Of a stretch of DNA of 64,000 nt, positions 32,266 to 40,373 are shown in pieces. How positions within the stretch are numbered: the stretch's first letter is position 1; the number at the start of each line of letters is the position of its first letter. Origin of the DNA: Clostridiales bacterium. Its GTDB lineage: Bacteria > Bacillota > Clostridia > Lachnospirales > Lachnospiraceae. The DNA is taken from the NCBI GenBank assembly GCA_019420275.1, contig JAHZHN010000009.1, forward strand, positions 1 to 64,000, given 5' to 3'. Both the position numbers and the translations under genes were made by a program. A model generated the notes under the pieces. The model was not told the origin of the DNA. It searched no databases and worked only from the letters and a program-made list of their open reading frames with translations.

Positions 32266-33744
32266 TTACAATTCAAAATTTTTCATATTATTTTTTTTTC
32301 GCAGTTTCAAACCCTTCCATGTATATGGACTCAGGAGTACAAGAATCGGGAAAATTTCAAGTCTTCCCGCCAGCATATCAAACACCATAACAATTTTAGA
32401 CAAATTAGAATACATTTCAAAATTTCCAGTCGGCCCCACCAGTCCAAGACCCGGACCAATATTATTTAGCGTCGCTGCAATTGCAGTAAAATTAGTAAGA
32501 AAATCAAAATTGTCCAGCGAAATGATCAGGATTGAAAACATCAGGATAAAACTGTATGCTACAAAATAGACATTCATTCCACGGATTACCTCATGCTCAA
32601 CAACTCTGCCGTTAAATTTTACCTTGCGCACAGTTCTTGGATGTGCATAAAACAAAAGCTCTTTTTTCACGGTTTTCAGCATCATGATCAGTCTGGATAC
32701 CTTGATTCCGCCCCCGGTACTTCCCGCACAGGCTCCGGAAAACATCAGAAGAATCAGTATCACTTTTGAAAATTCCGGCCAGCAGTTAAAATCTATAGAA
32801 CTGTATCCTGTTGTTGTAATAATGGAAGACACTTGGAAAAACGCATGACGAAACGCTGACTCCAATGTATTAAAAGTATTATGTATATTGATCACAATAA
32901 GAACAGTAGATGCCGCAATAAACAGCAGATAGTATCTCAGTTCCTCATATTTCACTGCATCTTTGAATTTGCGGATTAAAAGGAAATAATAAACATTAAA
33001 GTTAATCCCAAACAGCATCATAAAAATTGCGATCACATACTGAACATATGGGCTATATGCAGCACATCCGCTATTTAAAATAGAAAATCCCCCCGTTCCC
33101 GCAGCTCCAAACATTAAAAGCAAAGAATCAAAAAGGGGCATCTTTCCCATCAATAAAAAAATCACCATGATGATTGACATTACAATATAGATTTTGTAAA
33201 GAATCATTGAAGTCTTTTTTATTCTCGGTACCAGTTTCCCTACTGATGGTCCCGGACTCTCTGCCCTCATCAGATGAATGTTCTGCCCTCCGGTCAGCGG
33301 CATCACCGCCAGAACAAATACAAACACACCCATTCCGCCAATCCAATGGGTAAAACTTCTCCAAAACAGACTGCATCTTGCCAGAGACTCTACATCCGAT
33401 AAAATACTGGATCCGGTTGTGGTAAAACCAGATACTGTTTCAAACATAGCATCCACAACAGAAGGAATATCACCATTTAATACAAATGGCAGCCCTCCAA
33501 AAAAACTCATAATAATCCAGCTGGCAGCCACTGTTACAAATCCCTCTTTTACATAGAAAACATGATTTTTTGGTTTTTTCCAGTAAAGCAAAACTCCTAA
33601 AAGAAGACAAACGATCATTATAATAAAGAAAGAAACGCCTTTCCCCTCATTATAAATCAGTGCAACTATACATGGAAGAGATAGAAAAGCGCCTTCAAAA
33701 ATCAAAACCAATCCCAATACATAACGAATCATTGATAAATTCAT
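32266..33744 (-). CDS. trkH: TrkH family potassium uptake protein
   Basis: A 492-aa K+ channel-like transporter with four pore repeats. The filter sequences are VSGFTTTGSS, GAAGTGGFS, SIITTTGYS and LNNIGPGLG. About ten to twelve membrane helices are visible, and the C-terminus is a short basic tail. GGAGG precedes ATG 33744. It follows trkA by 15 nt, so both are made together; TrkA gates TrkH with nucleotides. Confidence 0.95.
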   Translation of the reverse strand: MNLSMIRYVLGLVLIFEGAFLSLPCIVALIYNEGKGVSFFIIMIVCLLLGVLLYWKKPKNHVFYVKEGFVTVAASWIIMSFFGGLPFVLNGDIPSVVDAMFETVSGFTTTGSSILSDVESLARCSLFWRSFTHWIGGMGVFVFVLAVMPLTGGQNIHLMRAESPGPSVGKLVPRIKKTSMILYKIYIVMSIIMVIFLLMGKMPLFDSLLLMFGAAGTGGFSILNSGCAAYSPYVQYVIAIFMMLFGINFNVYYFLLIRKFKDAVKYEELRYYLLFIAASTVLIVINIHNTFNTLESAFRHAFFQVSSIITTTGYSSIDFNCWPEFSKVILILLMFSGACAGSTGGGIKVSRLIMMLKTVKKELLFYAHPRTVRKVKFNGRVVEHEVIRGMNVYFVAYSFILMFSILIISLDNFDFLTNFTAIAATLNNIGPGLGLVGPTGNFEMYSNLSKIVMVFDMLAGRLEIFPILVLLSPYTWKGLKLRKKNNMKNFEL

Positions 33745-33759
33745 AATATTACGCCTCCA

Positions 33760-35121
33760 TTACCCTCTTCTCAAAATATCTTTCACGTCATGCAGACCTT
33801 TTTTCGTCGTAACTACCACTACAAGATCATCTTCCAGAATCATATCCCGTCCATTTGGAATCATAGCCTTTCCATTACGGTAAATACTGCATATTAAAAG
33901 ATTTTTAATGATCGGCAATTCCTGGATCGGTATTCCAATGACTGGTGATTCTTTCTGAATATGGAATTCCAGTGCTTCCGCTCTCCCATCCATCAGTTTA
34001 TAAAGATTTTCTATATTGCTTCCAATAGAATTCTGTTTTGCGCGAACATACTGCACCAAATACTGAGCAGTCAGATACTCAGGATAGATCATACTTCCCA
34101 GATCCAGCCGCTCAATCATGGCATTATAATTAATCTTTTGTACTTTTGTTACCAGTTTCGCTTCTGTCTGCTCCTGTACATAAAGAGCAAGGAAAATATT
34201 TTCCTCATCATGGTTTGTAAGAGCAAGAAATGCGTCCATATCTGACAGACCTTCTTCCAACAGAAGATTATGGTCCATTCCGTTTCCGTTGATTACCATA
34301 ACTTTCGGCAGAAGGTCACTGATTTCTTCACATCGCTCCATACTCTTATCCACAAGTTTTACATTGATTCCGCTGGCTACAAGCAATTTACAAAGATAAA
34401 ATGCGATTTTGCTTCCACCGACAATCATAACATCATGAATCTGACTCTTTTTCTTTCCAATCTTTCGGAAAAATTCCATAGCATTATCCGGACTTGCTAC
34501 AAATGAAATAACATCCTTTTCCTTTAACTCAAAAGAACCAGTCGGGATGATCAGTTCTTTTTCTCTTTCTACTGCACAGATTAAAATATCACAATTAAAA
34601 TACTCTGCAATCTTGCTCAGATTCATGCCATCTAATCTAGACTCAGATGGAATCCTGTACTTCAGCATCTCAATACGGCCTTTTGAAAACTTATTGACCT
34701 CCATGGCAGACGGGAACCGCATCAGCCTGGCAATCTCATAGGCCGCTCCCAATTCAGGATTCAAAACCATAGAAATTCCCATTTCTTCTTTTATAAATGA
34801 AACCTCTTCATAATACAGAGGATTACGTACTCTGGCAACTGTCTGACAGTCTCCGGCTTTTTTTGCAATCAGACAGCACAACAAATTCAATTCATCAGAG
34901 TCTGTTACCGCAATTACGATATCTGCTTTCTCAATTCCTGCCTCTACCAAAATATTGTAGCTGGCACCATTTCCAATAACACCTAAAACATCATATGTAT
35001 CGGCCATCTCCTGTACAATCTCTGCTTTTTCATCGACAACTGAAATATCATGATTCTCTCCACTCAGCTCTTGAACCAGTGTAGAACCAATCCTTCCGCA
35101 TCCAACAATAACAATATTCAT
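33760..35121 (-). CDS. trkA: Trk system potassium transporter TrkA
   Basis: A 453-aa cytoplasmic gating protein with two RCK repeats. Each has a nucleotide-binding Rossmann motif (IVGCGRIGSTL, 4-14; IVGGSKIAFYL, about 232-242) followed by a TrkA-C domain (about 140-220 and 370-453). HDISVVDEKAE and VKLVDKSMERCEEI are the adenine-site strands. The double-length form is typical for TrkA acting with TrkH. Confidence 0.95.
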   Translation of the reverse strand: MNIVIVGCGRIGSTLVQELSGENHDISVVDEKAEIVQEMADTYDVLGVIGNGASYNILVEAGIEKADIVIAVTDSDELNLLCCLIAKKAGDCQTVARVRNPLYYEEVSFIKEEMGISMVLNPELGAAYEIARLMRFPSAMEVNKFSKGRIEMLKYRIPSESRLDGMNLSKIAEYFNCDILICAVEREKELIIPTGSFELKEKDVISFVASPDNAMEFFRKIGKKKSQIHDVMIVGGSKIAFYLCKLLVASGINVKLVDKSMERCEEISDLLPKVMVINGNGMDHNLLLEEGLSDMDAFLALTNHDEENIFLALYVQEQTEAKLVTKVQKINYNAMIERLDLGSMIYPEYLTAQYLVQYVRAKQNSIGSNIENLYKLMDGRAEALEFHIQKESPVIGIPIQELPIIKNLLICSIYRNGKAMIPNGRDMILEDDLVVVVTTKKGLHDVKDILRRG

Positions 35122-35190
35122 TTTCTTTTTCTAATCCCCACTTTTTATATTATTCCGTTCTTTATTCTAACATAACCGATAATAAAAGAC

Positions 35191-35221
35191 AAAAAGAGCC
35201 ATATGAAAATGACTCTTTTTT
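35191..35221 (-). terminator. terminator of the cotJ operon
   Basis: AAAAAGAG and CTCTTTTT pair around a 14-nt loop; T-run on the minus strand. It ends the cotJ operon before trkA's promoter region. Confidence 0.7.
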
Positions 35222-35259
35222 ACAAAATCTTAACAGCCTATGATACAATGCCAATTTTA

Positions 35260-35862
35260 TTAGGATTTACAATCAAAAGCTGGATTAAACGCATAGAAGT
35301 TTTTAGAATCCAGTCTCTCCTGCACTCGTCTTAATGCCTCTCCAAATCTCTGGAAATGGACAATTTCCCTCTGTCTCAGAAACGCAATCGGATCTTTTAC
35401 ATCAGGATCTTTGATCAGACGAAGGAGATTATCATACGTTGTTCTTGCTTTCTGTTCTGCAGCAAGATCTTCACTTAAATCTGTGATCGGATCACCCGCA
35501 GACTGGAACATAGAGGCACTAAACGGTTCTCCGCTAGCTGCCTGAGGCCAGATTCCTGTCGTATGATCTACATAATACTGATCAAATCCGCCGGCCACAA
35601 TCTGCTCCGGTGTTAAATTGCTGGTCAGCTGATGCACAATAGTCGCTACCATCTCCAAATGCGCTAATTCCTCTGTTCCGATATCCGTCAGGACTCCACA
35701 AACTTCCTTATACGGCATCGCAAACCTCTGAGAAAGATATCTCATAGAGGCTCCGATTTCTCCATTCGGACCTCCATACTGACTGATTATGACCTTTGCA
35801 AGTTCCGGGTTATTCTGTTTAATCTTAATTGGATATTCCAGTCTCTTCTCATAATTCCACAT
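35260..35862 (-). CDS. cotJC: spore coat protein CotJC, manganese catalase family
   Basis: A 200-aa protein of the Mn-catalase fold with ferritin-like helices; metal-ligand Glu/His occur in TDIGTEELAHLEMV and AAEQKARTTYDNLLR, and REIVHFQRFGEAL. It is shorter than true manganese catalases and fits CotJC. It is part of the spore coat made in the mother cell. Third gene of the cotJA-cotJB-cotJC operon; it begins 1 nt after cotJB. Confidence 0.95.
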   Translation of the reverse strand: MWNYEKRLEYPIKIKQNNPELAKVIISQYGGPNGEIGASMRYLSQRFAMPYKEVCGVLTDIGTEELAHLEMVATIVHQLTSNLTPEQIVAGGFDQYYVDHTTGIWPQAASGEPFSASMFQSAGDPITDLSEDLAAEQKARTTYDNLLRLIKDPDVKDPIAFLRQREIVHFQRFGEALRRVQERLDSKNFYAFNPAFDCKS

Positions 35863-35863
35863 A

Positions 35864-36124
35864 TCAGCACCCCTCCTTCATCCACGGCCATGAGTCTGTC
35901 GCCCATGTAAACGAATCTGTAATTTCTGCGGAGTCAATGATTAAAGGCTCAAAGTATTGGGAATACTCTTTTACAGCCTTATTTCTTGCCTGCTGATATA
36001 AATGAAACTGATGGATCGCTTCCTGATCTTCCGGATGGGTATCCAGATACAATGTCGTATCAATCAAAGCAAAACTTACCGCATTAATATAATCCAGCAG
36101 TTTTTTCTGGTCATATTGATTCAT
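35864..36124 (-). CDS. cotJB: spore coat protein CotJB
   Basis: An 86-aa protein with AVSFALIDTTLYLDTHPEDQEA split over the typical CotJB helix, and a C-terminal WATDSWPWMKEGC tail. ATG 36124 overlaps the cotJA stop (ATGA) and has AAAGGGG about 10 nt upstream. A GTG three codons earlier would touch the ribosome site. Confidence 0.92.
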   Translation of the reverse strand: MNQYDQKKLLDYINAVSFALIDTTLYLDTHPEDQEAIHQFHLYQQARNKAVKEYSQYFEPLIIDSAEITDSFTWATDSWPWMKEGC

Positions 36125-36384
36125 CGACGGCACGCCCCTTTCCCATAAAATGGCTTATTCAGTTCTGGAAAAATAGTTCCATAACTTAACCCTTCTTCCG
36201 GACAATACACATGATCCCAGTGCTGCCACGGCACATACTGCATTCCTGGCTGCATGGAGTCTACACCTTCATGCCGATGCCATTGATCCTTTTTTTTCAT
36301 ATGAGGATCATAACCACATCTGGATTCCATCGGCTGCTCTCTGCGGCAGGAACAGTTCTGTCCAATATATTTTTCCACAATCAT
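36121..36384 (-). CDS. cotJA: spore coat associated protein CotJA
   Basis: An 87-aa protein whose C-terminal half has the CotJA pattern YVPWQHWDHVYCPEEGLSYG and GTIFPELNKPF. The N-terminal about 40 residues are Cys/His-rich (CSCRREQPM, RHEG) and longer than the Bacillus form. First gene of the operon, behind AAAGGAGAATG. Confidence 0.88.
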   Translation of the reverse strand: MIVEKYIGQNCSCRREQPMESRCGYDPHMKKKDQWHRHEGVDSMQPGMQYVPWQHWDHVYCPEEGLSYGTIFPELNKPFYGKGACRR

Positions 36385-36407
36385 TCTCCTTTCTTACCTG
36401 TACTAAC

Positions 36408-36415
36408 ATTTTATG
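36408..36415 (-). promoter_or_regulatory. candidate sigma-E -10 element of cotJ
   Basis: CATAAAAT on the minus strand fits the sigma-E -10 pattern CATANNNT and lies about 24 nt before the cotJA start. No convincing -35 is seen. The known sigma-E control of cotJ in Bacillus supports the call. Confidence 0.3.
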
Positions 36416-36483
36416 TGAACAATAAAAGAATGTGCAGAATCCAAAAGAAAGATACTATGGGAAAAAAGACAAGTTTTTCAAAA

Positions 36484-36514
36484 AGCCGGCCTCCTCATAA
36501 AAAGAAAACCGGCT
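36484..36514 (-). terminator. terminator of putP
   Basis: On the minus strand AGCCGG and CCGGCT pair around a 19-nt loop, followed by TTTTTG. It lies just after the putP stop. Confidence 0.6.
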
Positions 36515-36528
36515 AAAATTCATATTAT

Positions 36529-38055
36529 CTATTCTTCAATGCTCAATTGTTTTGCTTTATCAAATTCCTGCTTTATCACATCATCTGGCTCTTCTGTACA
36601 TAAACTAACGATGACAATTAGAAGAGATGAGATAACAAATGCTGGAAGCAGACAATAAATTTCAAAAATTCCGCCCAACTTTGCCAACGTAAACGGCCAC
36701 AAAAGAGCAATGATTCCACCACTTAGCATACCCGCTGCAGCCCCTTTCAGGTTAGTTCTCTTCCAAAATAATGAAAACAGCATCAGAGGACCAAATGCTC
36801 CTCCAAATCCTGCCCATGCATTTTCTACCAGCCCAAATACAGAACTATTTTCATCCATGGCAATTATAATTCCGACTAATGCAATTACAATTGTTGTTAT
36901 TCTGGAAATCAAAAGCACATGCTTCTCTGAAGCTTCTTTTTTAAATAATCCCTGAAATAGATCCTTTGATACACAGGAAGAAGCAATCAGAAGCTGAGAA
37001 TCTGACGTACTCATAGTTGCTGCCAAAATTCCAGATAATATAATCCCGGCAATAAATAAAGGGATTATCCCTTGAAACAAATGTGTTGTCATATAAATAA
37101 AAATTCTCTGATTTCCATTGCCCGCAAGTTCCGGCACATCTGAATACAGCGCGGCACCAGTAAATCCAATACATACAGCAACTGCAAGAGAAATCAGCAC
37201 CCATGTCATCGCAATATTTCTTGATTTTTTTACTTCCTCCGGATCACGGATTGCCATAAACCGCACAAGAATATGGGGCATGCCAAAATAACCCAATCCC
37301 CACGCAAGTCCTGAAATAATTGGAAGAATTCCCTGAAAAACTGCATGACCAGACGCCGGATCATGATATTTCATGATATCAAAAAAACCTTCCAGCCCTT
37401 TGCCGTACTCAATAACGTTTCCAACACCGCCTGCTGCCACAATCCCTACAATAAGAACTACAACAATCGCAAAAGACATCAAAATTCCCTGAATTAAATC
37501 TGTTGTGCTTGCTGCCAAAAAACCGCCTAGAGATGTATAAATAACAATAACGGCCGCACATACCACCATACTTGCCTGATAGTCTAATCCAAAAACAGAA
37601 TTAAACAGCGTTCCACAGGCTGCAAACCCTGACGCAGTATAAACGGTAAAAAATATTAAAATCATAATAGCTGAAATACTGCTTAAAATCTTCTTATTAT
37701 CTTTAAACCGATTACTGAAAAAATCAGGTACCGTAATTGAATTCTCTGAAACCTCTGTATAATGCCGGAGTCTTTTGGCTATAATCTTCCAGTTCAGATA
37801 GGTTCCTAAAATTAATCCAATTGCTGTCCAGCCCGCCTGACTGAAACCAGTTGCAAAAGCAAGCCCCGGCAACCCCATTAACAGCCAGCTGCTCATATCG
37901 GAAGCTTCGGCGCTCATGGCCGTAACCCATGGCCCCAAGCCTCTCCCTCCCAGAAAATAGTCTTCTGAATTTTGATTTTTCTTACTGCAAATAAATCCAA
38001 TCCCTATTACTATAGCCATATACAGAACCATAGCAATCAAAATAGGTGCGCTCAT
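36529..38055 (-). CDS. putP: sodium/proline symporter
   Basis: A 508-aa solute:sodium symporter with about 13 transmembrane helices. PutP features are YFLGGRGLGPWVTAMSAEASDMSSW near residue 33 (split here over the TM2 sodium and substrate site), TVPDFFSNRF and AWAGFGGAFGPLMLFSLFWKR. The extracted order and length match PutP. GGAGGATT precedes the ATG. It stands alone with a good promoter; proline uptake could serve osmoprotection or Stickland fermentation. Confidence 0.93.
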   Translation of the reverse strand: MSAPILIAMVLYMAIVIGIGFICSKKNQNSEDYFLGGRGLGPWVTAMSAEASDMSSWLLMGLPGLAFATGFSQAGWTAIGLILGTYLNWKIIAKRLRHYTEVSENSITVPDFFSNRFKDNKKILSSISAIMILIFFTVYTASGFAACGTLFNSVFGLDYQASMVVCAAVIVIYTSLGGFLAASTTDLIQGILMSFAIVVVLIVGIVAAGGVGNVIEYGKGLEGFFDIMKYHDPASGHAVFQGILPIISGLAWGLGYFGMPHILVRFMAIRDPEEVKKSRNIAMTWVLISLAVAVCIGFTGAALYSDVPELAGNGNQRIFIYMTTHLFQGIIPLFIAGIILSGILAATMSTSDSQLLIASSCVSKDLFQGLFKKEASEKHVLLISRITTIVIALVGIIIAMDENSSVFGLVENAWAGFGGAFGPLMLFSLFWKRTNLKGAAAGMLSGGIIALLWPFTLAKLGGIFEIYCLLPAFVISSLLIVIVSLCTEEPDDVIKQEFDKAKQLSIEE

Positions 38056-38131
38056 AATATAATCCTCCTCTTTTTCTCACAAAAAAGGACAGAAAATTCA
38101 TCTACCTTTTTATGTTAAAATTTCGCTAAGA

Positions 38132-38161
38132 ATTATATCATATCTTTTATCTTTACTTCAA
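38132..38161 (-). promoter_or_regulatory. promoter of putP
   Basis: TTGAAG (38161-38156), an 18-bp spacer and an extended TGATATAAT (TATAAT at 38137-38132), about 75 nt before the putP ATG. Confidence 0.65.
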
Positions 38162-38163
38162 GT

Positions 38164-38352
38164 TTATTCCACTTTTTCCGGCATAATAATTGCCGCTACA
38201 ATATATACCAAGAATCCATATCCGCTGCAGCAGACCAAGGCAGCTGCAATTCGAACTAATGTAGGATCCACATCAAAATATTCTGCCAGACCTCCGCACA
38301 CACCGCAAATCATCTTATCGTCTCTTGATTTGTATAATCTTTCTTTTCTCAT
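38164..38352 (-). CDS. PspC domain protein, 62 aa
   Basis: A small membrane protein with the PspC signature: RLYKSRDDKMICGVCGGLAEYF (split), DVDPTLVRIAAALV and a transmembrane helix ending YIVAAIIMPEK. ATG 38352 follows GAGGAAAAG; a start ten codons earlier lies in the DUF4097 gene's end. PspC proteins act in envelope stress responses. Last gene of the padR operon, and probably co-made with the DUF4097 protein. Confidence 0.88.
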   Translation of the reverse strand: MRKERLYKSRDDKMICGVCGGLAEYFDVDPTLVRIAAALVCCSGYGFLVYIVAAIIMPEKVE

Positions 38353-38371
38353 ATTCTTTTCCTCATATTTT

Positions 38372-39169
38372 TTATTTATCATCTTTAAAGTCTATTCTAA
38401 CATCGCCGCTTCCGGAATCTAATTCTAAATCTCTGGTTCCGCCGCTTCCCTCATAAGAAGTATCGGCACCAGAATAATTTCTGGTTCCAATCTGAACATT
38501 CCCTGATCCGCAGTCAATTTCATAGCTGTAATCTTTTTCTTTTCCTGCCAGAACCAACGTTAAATTCCCGCTTCCAAGTTCATTTTCTATTGTATCTGCA
38601 TCCAAAAATCCAATCTTTATCTCTCCGCTTCCACAATCAATAGAAACATCCTTTCCCGTAAGAGATTCCATTGCAACTGTCCCACTGCCACAGTCAATCT
38701 TCGCTTCATTCCCTGACAAAGCGTGAGCCACAACATTTCCGCTGCCACAGTCAATTTTCAGCTCACTGAACTCCATGCCTGCAGGGAGAGTCAGAACTGC
38801 TGTACTTTTTGATTGTCTGAAACGCAGCAGATGTGCCATAACCCCGCCTTCATCAATCTTTAATGTTTCTCCGTCATCTTTCATTCTGGCACGAATCCAT
38901 GAATGTTCATTATTTTTCAACAAAATTTGACTTCCTGTTCCCTGTTCGATTTTCAAATTTCCGCTTCCTATATCAATTTCCAGATGTTTGATTCCTTCGC
39001 TTTCAAAATTATATTTGGGTTCAGCTCCCTCTGTTCGAAACGCCTGAATCATATTATCTAAAAATGCCGGCATTACCGCTCCGCTTTTCCATGCTGCAAT
39101 CAAAAAACCTACGCCGGCAATCAGGAAAACGAAGATCATGGCTGTGCAAATTTTGTAAAATCTTTTCAT
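38372..39169 (-). CDS. DUF4097 family beta-strand repeat protein
   Basis: A 265-aa protein with one N-terminal transmembrane helix (about 6-26) and an outside beta-helix domain. It carries at least six to eight copies of a short (I/L)DxGSGxV-type motif, such as DIGSGNL, DCGSGNV, DCGSGTV, DCGSGEI, ELGSGNL and DSGSGDV, spaced about 20-45 residues apart. This repeat is typical of DUF4097 proteins, which often sit with PspC and DUF1700 proteins. ATG overlaps the DUF1700 stop by 4 nt. Function unknown, probably envelope sensing. Confidence 0.85.
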   Translation of the reverse strand: MKRFYKICTAMIFVFLIAGVGFLIAAWKSGAVMPAFLDNMIQAFRTEGAEPKYNFESEGIKHLEIDIGSGNLKIEQGTGSQILLKNNEHSWIRARMKDDGETLKIDEGGVMAHLLRFRQSKSTAVLTLPAGMEFSELKIDCGSGNVVAHALSGNEAKIDCGSGTVAMESLTGKDVSIDCGSGEIKIGFLDADTIENELGSGNLTLVLAGKEKDYSYEIDCGSGNVQIGTRNYSGADTSYEGSGGTRDLELDSGSGDVRIDFKDDK

Positions 39170-39864
39170 CTCTCTTCCCCTCCTCTATGAAGCAGTCTCC
39201 GAAAAACTCCTACAATCCATCGGATCAGCTTCGGAAGAAGCCCTCCAATGAACCATACCGCAAACATAAGTAAAAATAATCCCACGGCGGTCATAATACA
39301 TCCACATCCAAGAAGCAAAAAACCTGTAGGTGCTGCTGCAAACATTTTTACAATTCCTGAAATGATTACCGCGATTCCGCCAATCAGTAGTCCCGCACAA
39401 GATGCGCAGGCCGCAGCAGCAATCCCCAAAATTCCTCCTGCCAGTCCCAGGACTCCTCCCCCAATTCCTAAAATAAGCCCCAACACGGCTGGAATAATAG
39501 CTCCGCTGGCGAGAACCAAAATAACAATCAGCAAAATAATATTACGGTTTCTGGATCCTTTCATATGCCATGATTCTTTTTTCTTTTTCTGTGTTTGTCC
39601 GGGCATCTGATTATGATCATCATAACGCTTATTATAATACCCGTTCTCTGTATACTCCCATTCACCATCTTTTTCCTTCACAGAATCTCGAATCATCGCA
39701 GCAATGCGCTCCGGACGTCCTAATTCTCGAATGACTTCCTGTTCTCTCTCTGGTCCAGCTTCCTCAAAATAATCTTCATAATATTCCAGCGCATCTCTAT
39801 ATTCTTCTTCCGGAAGATCCTGAAGAAGATAAGACAGCCGTCTTAAATATTCTTTCCGATTCAT
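39166..39864 (-). CDS. DUF1700 domain membrane protein
   Basis: A 232-aa protein. The N-terminal cytoplasmic part has the DUF1700 pattern MNRKEYLRRLSYLLQDLP and EYYEDYFEEAG, ELGRPERIA (residues 1-60), a basic linker (about 85-105) and then four or so membrane helices rich in Gly/Ala (LGLILGIGGGVLGLAGGILG). It is the PadR-linked anti-sigma-like HAAS fold in other families, so a signalling role is possible. It overlaps padR by 4 nt (ATGA). Confidence 0.85.
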   Translation of the reverse strand: MNRKEYLRRLSYLLQDLPEEEYRDALEYYEDYFEEAGPEREQEVIRELGRPERIAAMIRDSVKEKDGEWEYTENGYYNKRYDDHNQMPGQTQKKKKESWHMKGSRNRNIILLIVILVLASGAIIPAVLGLILGIGGGVLGLAGGILGIAAAACASCAGLLIGGIAVIISGIVKMFAAAPTGFLLLGCGCIMTAVGLFLLMFAVWFIGGLLPKLIRWIVGVFRRLLHRGGEER

Positions 39865-40187
39865 ACTTCTCCTCCCTCAAAAATCATAGATATTCGATTA
39901 GAATATATCTTCCATTCTTCTTTATACAATCTAAGCTGTGCTCTTCCTTCTGCTGTTATTTTATAATATCTTCGGTTCCGGCCCTGATATTCTTTATCAT
40001 AGACTTCAAGACAACCGTCTTTTTTCAGTCGTCTTAAAACTGGATACAATGTAGATTCTGATACGTCCAGCACTTTTCGCACATCCTGGGTAATCTTATA
40101 TCCATAAGTTCCTTCTTCCTCCCTGGATACGACGGCTAGAACAACCGCATCCAGAAGCGCTGCTCCTGTATTAAAAACCATTGGCAT
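39861..40187 (-). CDS. PadR family transcriptional regulator
   Basis: A 108-aa winged-helix repressor. The conserved PadR stretches are LDAVVLAVVSREEEGTYGYK, VRKVLDVSESTLYPVLRRL and YYKITAEGRAQL. It heads an operon with DUF1700, DUF4097 and PspC genes, each overlapping or close. AAAGGAGG precedes the ATG. A palindrome over the start of transcription suggests autorepression. Confidence 0.93.
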   Translation of the reverse strand: MPMVFNTGAALLDAVVLAVVSREEEGTYGYKITQDVRKVLDVSESTLYPVLRRLKKDGCLEVYDKEYQGRNRRYYKITAEGRAQLRLYKEEWKIYSNRISMIFEGGEV

Positions 40188-40227
40188 CCTCCTTTGCTAT
40201 ACATTCCACAATATTATTTTTTCTTTA

Positions 40228-40270
40228 ATACTATATAGAATATAATATAATTCTTCTTACAGTAAGTCAA
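40228..40270 (-). promoter_or_regulatory. padR operon promoter with palindromic operator
   Basis: TTGACT (40270-40265), a 17-bp spacer and TATTAT (40247-40242). Directly after the -10 comes a 14-bp near-palindrome, ATTCTATATAGTAT (40241-40228), with perfect core CTATATAG. It covers the expected transcription start, a place suited for repression by the PadR protein. Confidence 0.65.
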
Positions 40271-40327
40271 TACAATGCAGAAAAGTTAAGAAACATGACA
40301 GAAACACTGCTGCAATATTTAGGAATG

Positions 40328-40371
40328 AAAAAAGCAGTCAGCTTAAAATCTATTGAGCTGGCTGCTTTTTT
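40328..40371 (-). terminator. terminator after the GHL10 gene
   Basis: AAAAAAGCAGTCAGCT and AGCTGGCTGCTTTTTT pair with one mismatch around a 12-nt loop. It ends the GHL10 transcript and could also stop plus-strand transcription. Confidence 0.8.
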
Positions 40372-40373
40372 CA

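Noticed and set aside
35122..35259. Possible c-di-AMP riboswitch before trkA
   Set aside because: The upstream region is too short and holds only a terminator and plain promoter-like bases.
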